Source: Thioalkalivibrio nitratireducens (lineage in GTDB: Bacteria; Pseudomonadota; Gammaproteobacteria; Ectothiorhodospirales; Ectothiorhodospiraceae). From it: a DNA stretch of 5,708 bases. Both the position numbers and the translations under genes were made by a program. The stretch lies in assembly GCA_011390385.1 (NCBI GenBank), contig JAABSN010000210.1, forward strand, positions 1-5,708, given 5' to 3'. Shown here in pieces: positions 1-5,708 of the stretch. The stretch's first letter is position 1. Each line of letters starts with the position of its first letter. The notes beneath the pieces were generated by a model. It was not told the DNA's origin and ran no database searches. It saw only the letters and a list, made by a program, of their open reading frames with translations.

Positions 1-28
1 CCACGTCGCTTCGCTCCTCGCGATGACG
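1..28 (-). repeat. Remnant of dispersed palindromic repeat (element A arm)
   Basis: Read on the minus strand, these 28 bases match the left arm of element A at 2723-2750 at 25 of 28 positions, with the shared core GTCATCGCGAGGAG. The orientation is opposite to that of the intact copy downstream of gyrB. The DNA just outside it (about 29-75) keeps only scraps of similarity to an element end, such as TTAAT and CTAATCAG, so this is either a decayed copy or the edge of a copy that begins left of the window. This GTCATYGCGAG type of repeat arm is common between genes in many proteobacteria. No coding sequence was recognised here. Confidence 0.6.
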
Positions 29-2705
<2,677 letters not shown>

Positions 2706-2833
2706 GGAAGCGCTGATTAATTCGTCATCGCGAGGAGCCGAGCGACGCGGCGATCCACAAGACATTGATTTCAGATGCGCCGTTTGATTGCCGCGCTTCG
2801 CTCGCAATGACAAGTGCATTAATCAGCGCTTCC
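2706..2833 (+). mobile_element. Element A: 128-bp MITE with CTAG target duplication
   Basis: A small non-autonomous element with perfect 16-bp terminal inverted repeats, GGAAGCGCTGATTAAT at 2706-2721 and its complement at 2818-2833. It is flanked by direct CTAG copies at 2702-2705 and 2834-2837, so the visible inverted repeat is 20 bp. Inside, two divergent arms face each other (2724-2757 and about 2783-2811), both built on GTCATYGCGAG followed by a GCRATC-like end. The transcript could therefore fold into a long imperfect hairpin with an apex near 2758-2782. There is no room for a transposase. A four-base YTAR duplication and GG-starting ends fit mobilisation by an IS5-subgroup transposase acting in trans, but the family is inferred. 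The element begins at the first base after the gyrB stop codon. A second copy lies at 3031-3118. Confidence 0.85.
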
Positions 2834-2837
2834 CTAG

Positions 2838-2998
2838 GAGCCTGTCGGACTTGGGTGCCCGTAGCGAGCCGCGTGGGAGAGCGAGGGCATTTTTTCGTGA
2901 TTTCGACGCGCATAGTGGTTCTATGCAACGAGAAGTCAGGGAAAAATGCACCGCTCTTCCCACCGGCGCAGTAGGAGCAGCCCAATTCCGACAGGCTC
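2838..2998. mobile_element. Element B: 161-bp fully palindromic MITE-like element
   Basis: Bounded by CTAG on both sides, with terminal inverted repeats at 2838-2855 and 2981-2998 that match at 17 of 18 positions (GAGCCTGTCGGA, one mismatch, then TTGGG). The pairing continues inward, for example GCATTTTTTCGTGA at 2888-2901 against TCAGGGAAAAATGC at 2936-2949. It closes in a perfect apex stem GCATAG (2910-2915) and CTATGC (2921-2926) around a five-base loop. The apex centre, 2918, is exactly the arithmetic centre of the element, so the whole unit is one imperfect palindrome. Short frames cross it, but none has a recognisable product. It differs in sequence from element A but shares the CTAG boundary, so it is probably a second family mobilised by a related transposase. 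Confidence 0.8.
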
Positions 2999-3002
2999 CT
3001 AG

Positions 3003-3026
3003 GCAGCCTGAGTCCGACACAGGCTG
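3003..3026. repeat. 24-bp mini-palindrome related to element B ends
   Basis: Between two CTAG sites lies CAGCCTG (3004-3010), a nine-base spacer and CAGGCTG (3020-3026), a perfect 7-bp stem. On the minus strand it reads CAGCCTG, TG, TCGGACT, which matches the B terminus GAGCCTGTCGGACTT apart from the first base and a two-base insertion. It looks like a collapsed, ends-only derivative of element B or a related solo end. It is far too short to code for anything. Confidence 0.55.
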
Positions 3027-3030
3027 CTAG

Positions 3031-3118
3031 AACCGCTGATTCAAGGGCCTTGTCATCGCGAGCGCAGCGAGTCATCGATGCACGGGTGCTCTAATCAGAA
3101 TCTTATGGATCGCCGCGT
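3031..3118 (-). mobile_element. Inverted, truncated second copy of element A
   Basis: Read on the minus strand from 3118 to 3027, this follows element A from 2745 to its right end. It starts ACGCGGCGATCCAYAAGA (17 of 18 identical over 3101-3118), shares TGATT, then CGCTCGCRATGACAAG, then a diverged terminus TGAATCAGCGGTT and the bordering CTAG at 3027-3030. The part corresponding to A's left terminus and the first part of its left arm (2706-2744) is missing, so similarity ends abruptly at 3118/3119. The copy has diverged more than element A, suggesting an older insertion. It lies in the opposite orientation to A, so the two A copies flank element B. Confidence 0.7.
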
Positions 3119-3271
3119 GCTGCCCGGCTGCACTTGCGGCCAAAGCCCGCACCGACGCGACCTCGCCGTTTGCTCTTCGAGGCAATCGGATGCCGAGGCT
3201 TTCGTGTTGAACAAGAACAGCCCGAACATCGCTGTCATCGCAACGCTCAGGGATATGGCGAATGGCCGCAT
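3119..3271 (-). pseudogene. Possible 5' remnant of a secreted-protein gene
   Basis: From an ATG whose complement is at 3269-3271, the minus strand encodes MRPFAISLSVAMTAMFGLFL, then FNTKASASDCLEEQ. This has the shape of a signal peptide: a short basic start, a hydrophobic stretch of about 18 residues, and an A-S-A site that signal peptidase could cut. About 50 codons in, the frame runs into the inverted element A copy at 3118 and stops at 3095, so the C-terminal end is element DNA. No clear ribosome-binding site precedes the ATG, and no family is recognised. It may be the front of a gene cut by repeat insertion or deletion, or a chance hydrophobic frame. Confidence 0.22.
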
Positions 3272-3453
3272 CGCAGGGTGATAATGCGTGACTTGAACCA
3301 CACCCGGGGACGATGGCAACGACGCGCCCCCATCCAGGGCCGGGTAGCGTCGGAGACGTGACGGGTCACCGGAAGAGCGCGGCGCTCCACCGGACCATCA
3401 GAACCTCTCGGTCCGCGCAGCCAGTTGCCATCGAATCCAGTCTCTTCATCCAT

Positions 3454-3457
3454 GGAG
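3454..3457 (+). promoter_or_regulatory. Ribosome-binding site GGAG deciding the prlC GTG start
   Basis: GGAG sits five bases before the GTG at 3463. It supports that codon over the in-frame ATG at 3313, because the residues following the GTG (SNPLL) match the N terminus of oligopeptidase A. Confidence 0.7.
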
Positions 3458-3462
3458 TTGCC

Positions 3463-5508
3463 GTGTCGAATCCGCTGCTAGCTACAGAATCATTGCCCGC
3501 GTTCCGCAGTATCCAGCCGGAGCACGTCGAACCAGCCGTTGACGCCGTTCTCTCGGCCAACCGGGAGGCTATCGCCACACTGCTGGCCGAGTTACCAGAA
3601 ACGGTGCGTTGGGAAGATCTGGTCGTGCCGCTGGAGCGCCTTGAAACGCGTCTGGACGATCTCTGGTCTCCTGTGCGCCACCTGAATTCGGTGATGAATA
3701 CGGATGCTCTGCGTTCGGCATACAATGCCTGTCTGCCGAAGCTTTCCGAATACGGCAGTGAAGTCTCGCAGAACGCGGAGCTGTATCGGGCGTTTGTTCG
3801 CCTATCGCAGGCCCCCGGTTTCGGGCAGGAGCCTCCCGACCGGCGCAAGCTCGTCGCTGACGCGCTTCGCGACTTTCAGCTGAGTGGGGTCGATCTCCCT
3901 GATCACGACAAGGAACGTTTGCGCGCCATCAACAGCCGTTTGTCCGCCTTGACTTCCCGCTTCGAGGAGAACGTTCTTGATGCCACGCAGTCCTGGACCC
4001 TGCACCTCCCCGAAGCAGCACGCCTCGAGGGCGTACCAGAGTCGTCGCGCGAAATGCTGGCGCAGAATGCCCGTGAGCGAGACCTCGACGGTTTCGTGAT
4101 CACGCTCGATTTTCCCAGCTATTACGCCATCCTCACGCATGCCGATGACCGTGATCTAAGGCAATCGGTCTACACAGCCTACGCGACGCGCGCCTCGGAT
4201 CAGGGACCCGATGGCGGCCGTTTCGACAATAGCGAGGTGATGCTGGAGATCCTTCGGTTGCGCGAGGAAAAGGCGCGGCTCACCGGATTCCGACACCATG
4301 CCGAGCGCTCACTTGCGACCAAGATGGCGGACTCGCCGGAGACCGTCATCCGTTTCCTCCGAGATCTCGCTACACGAGCCCGTCCAACAGCCCAGGCCGA
4401 TCTCGATGAGATGCGGACATATGCCAGCAAGCAACTTGGCATGGTTGACCTCGAGGCCTGGGACTACGGATATGTTGCCGAGAAAATTCGCGCCGATCGT
4501 CTCGGACTCAGTCAGGAGATGCTCAAACCCTACTTTCCCGCCGACAAGGTGGTCTCCGGGCTGTTCGGTCTGGTGGAACGACTGTTCGGAATTCGTATCG
4601 AGCCTGAGGAGGGTGTGGAAACCTGGCATGACGATGTCCGTTTCTACACGATTCGGGATGCCAGCGGAAAACAGCGCGCAGGCTTCTACTTCGATCTCTA
4701 CGCGCGGTCCGCCAAGCGCGGCGGTGCGTGGATGGACGTCTGCCGCAGCCGCTTCGCCACGGCGGACCAGCTCCAGCTACCGATCGCCTACATGACCTGC
4801 AATTCCACGCCACCGGTCAACGGAAGGCCCGCGCTCTTCACCCATGACGAGGTCATCACCTTGTTCCATGAATTCGGGCACGGCTTGCACCACATGCTGA
4901 CCCGAGTGGACCATCCGGAGATCGCAGGCATCAGCGGTGTGGAATGGGATGCTGTCGAACTCCCGAGCCAGTTCATGGAAAACTGGTGCTGGGAGCGCGA
5001 AGCACTCGACCTTTTCGCCCGTCATCACGAAACGGGCAGGCCGATGCCCGCCGACTTGTTCGAGCGTCTGCAGGGGACTCGACACTTTCAGACGGCACTG
5101 CAGTTGCTCCGGCAGACGGAATTCGCGCTGTTCGATATTCGGCTGCATTCCATGCCCGCGCCGGCAACTGTCGAAGCCATCCAGGAGCTGCTGGACGACG
5201 TGCGTGACGAGGTAGCCGTGATTCGACCCCCGGCCTTCAATCGATTTCAGCACGGGTTCGCGCACATCTTTTCGGGTGGCTACGCAGCTGGCTACTACAG
5301 CTACAAGTGGGCCGAAGTGCTTTCCGCTGATGCCTTTGCACGTTTCGAGGAGGAAGGCCTGTTTTCGCCGCGGGTCGGAGCCGATTATCTTCGGGAGATT
5401 CTCGAGGTTGGCGCATCCCGGCCCGCTCTGGAGTCATTCAAGGCCTTTCGCGGCCGTGAGCCCAGCATCGATGCCTTGCTGCGTCATAGCGGCCTGGAGG
5501 CAGCGTGA
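3463..5508 (+). CDS. prlC: Oligopeptidase A, M3 family zinc metallopeptidase
   Basis: Encodes 681 residues (E. coli OpdA has 680), a cytosolic zinc oligopeptidase of family M3 that degrades short peptides, including cleaved signal peptides in E. coli. The N-terminal half is the helical channel-forming part and includes LRDFxLSGxxLP- and NVLDAT-type segments. The zinc site is HEFGH at 469-473, with ligands His469 and His473 and catalytic Glu470; Glu499 in the VELPSQ segment is the third ligand. Tyr607 and Tyr614 in the GYAAGYYSY segment match the catalytic-site tyrosines of neurolysin-type enzymes. RGGAWM and [16 protein letters not shown] are also conserved. The GTG start is set by GGAG and by the SNPLL start shared with the family; an extension to the ATG at 3313 would add 50 unrelated residues. 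No key residue is missing. The stop overlaps the xthA start by four bases, pointing to one transcript. Confidence 0.97.
   Translation: MSNPLLATESLPAFRSIQPEHVEPAVDAVLSANREAIATLLAELPETVRWEDLVVPLERLETRLDDLWSPVRHLNSVMNTDALRSAYNACLPKLSEYGSEVSQNAELYRAFVRLSQAPGFGQEPPDRRKLVADALRDFQLSGVDLPDHDKERLRAINSRLSALTSRFEENVLDATQSWTLHLPEAARLEGVPESSREMLAQNARERDLDGFVITLDFPSYYAILTHADDRDLRQSVYTAYATRASDQGPDGGRFDNSEVMLEILRLREEKARLTGFRHHAERSLATKMADSPETVIRFLRDLATRARPTAQADLDEMRTYASKQLGMVDLEAWDYGYVAEKIRADRLGLSQEMLKPYFPADKVVSGLFGLVERLFGIRIEPEEGVETWHDDVRFYTIRDASGKQRAGFYFDLYARSAKRGGAWMDVCRSRFATADQLQLPIAYMTCNSTPPVNGRPALFTHDEVITLFHEFGHGLHHMLTRVDHPEIAGISGVEWDAVELPSQFMENWCWEREALDLFARHHETGRPMPADLFERLQGTRHFQTALQLLRQTEFALFDIRLHSMPAPATVEAIQELLDDVRDEVAVIRPPAFNRFQHGFAHIFSGGYAAGYYSYKWAEVLSADAFARFEEEGLFSPRVGADYLREILEVGASRPALESFKAFRGREPSIDALLRHSGLEAA
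5496..5500 (+). promoter_or_regulatory. Ribosome-binding site GGAGG for xthA inside prlC
   Basis: GGAGG lies four bases before the GTG at 5505, inside the last codons of prlC. It supports the overlapping GTG as the xthA start. Confidence 0.7.
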
Positions 5509-5708
5509 AGATCGCGACCTGGAACGTCAATTCGCTGAAGGTTCGCCTGCCGCAGGTGCTGGCCTGGCTGGAGACCGAGCGGCCGGACGTGCTGGCGCTT
5601 CAGGAGACAAAGGTCACCGACGAGAACTTTCCGATACAGGCGATTGCGGATGCAGGATATCGATCCGCCTTTTCCGGGCAGAAGACCTATAACGGAGTCG
5701 CGATCCTT
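5505..5708 (+). CDS. xthA: Exodeoxyribonuclease III, N-terminal part (runs off window)
   Basis: The first 68 codons of an exonuclease III, a Mg-dependent enzyme of the exonuclease-endonuclease-phosphatase fold that cuts DNA at abasic sites and trims 3' ends in base-excision repair. The peptide begins [15 protein letters not shown], with Asn7 at the metal-site position, and continues [17 protein letters not shown], with the metal-binding Glu34 in the LQETK motif, then [13 protein letters not shown]. Spacing matches E. coli XthA (Asn7, Glu34). The GTG start shares four bases (GTGA) with the prlC stop and has a GGAGG site at 5496-5500, so translational coupling to prlC is likely. The frame is intact to the last base. 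The catalytic C-terminal Asp and His residues lie outside the window and cannot be checked. Confidence 0.95.
   Translation, partial: MKIATWNVNSLKVRLPQVLAWLETERPDVLALQETKVTDENFPIQAIADAGYRSAFSGQKTYNGVAIL

Larger units (their letters stand above)
3119..3462. other. Unassigned intergenic region upstream of prlC
   Basis: No conserved gene is recognised in this stretch. It begins at the broken edge of the inverted A copy and ends at the prlC start. Contents seen: a possible minus-strand gene remnant up to 3271 (listed separately); a GATAAT at 3280-3285 that could be a -10 box but has no matching -35; and a small dyad GAGCGC/GCGCTC at 3375-3387. The prlC frame is open from an ATG at 3313, but the 50 residues before the chosen start do not resemble oligopeptidase A. 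The prlC promoter is probably in this stretch but cannot be placed. Confidence 0.4.

Noticed and set aside
2888..2949. Rho-independent terminator after gyrB using the T-run at 2890-2895
   Set aside because: The T-run is part of an arm of the element B palindrome and does not follow a compact GC-rich stem. The hairpins of A also lack a trailing T-run.
2725..3075. Short open frames on both strands across the element array (for example 2725-3075 minus, 2788-3030 plus)
   Set aside because: They lie in palindromic repeat DNA, and their products are mirror-like low-information peptides with no family resemblance.
2706..3118. CRISPR array
   Set aside because: The repeats are terminal inverted repeats of distinct elements, without equal-length direct repeats separated by unique spacers.
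3375..3387. GAGCGC/GCGCTC dyad upstream of prlC as an operator
   Set aside because: A 6-bp GC-only dyad is expected by chance in DNA of this composition, and no promoter elements align with it.
3313..3462. N-terminal extension of PrlC by 50 residues from the ATG at 3313
   Set aside because: The residues are unlike the family. The GTG at 3463 has a good ribosome-binding site and gives the expected SNPLL start and a length of 681.

Overview
The window is GC-rich chromosomal DNA from a proteobacterium, most likely a gammaproteobacterium. The evidence is the protein set: a GyrB with the long insertion in its Toprim half that is typical of gamma- and betaproteobacteria (810 residues against 804 in E. 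coli), a PrlC/OpdA-type oligopeptidase A of 681 residues, and an XthA-type exonuclease III. All three genes read left to right. I cannot name a genus.

Layout: 1-272 is non-coding leader DNA that opens with a remnant of a dispersed palindromic repeat. gyrB occupies 273-2705. From the gyrB stop codon to about 3118 there is no host gene. Instead, small non-autonomous palindromic elements (MITE-like) are packed end to end and separated by copies of the tetranucleotide CTAG: element A (2706-2833), element B (2838-2998), a 24-bp mini-element related to the ends of B (3003-3026), and an inverted, truncated second copy of A (3031-3118). From 3119 to 3462 lies unassigned intergenic DNA with a possible minus-strand remnant of a secreted-protein gene. 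prlC (3463-5508, GTG start) follows, and xthA (5505 to beyond the window, GTG start) overlaps its end by four bases.

The genes: GyrB is the ATPase/Toprim subunit of DNA gyrase. PrlC is a cytosolic zinc oligopeptidase. XthA is an abasic-site endonuclease and 3' exonuclease. prlC and xthA form a tightly packed, probably translationally coupled pair; gyrB is separated from them by about 757 bp of mostly repeat-derived DNA and is probably a separate transcription unit.

The genes are ordinary housekeeping genes. The unusual part is the intergenic element cluster. Four CTAG sites within 329 bp each sit exactly at an element boundary, the first one supplies the gyrB stop codon, and element B is an imperfect palindrome over its whole length. 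No defence system, CRISPR array, tRNA or rRNA was seen.
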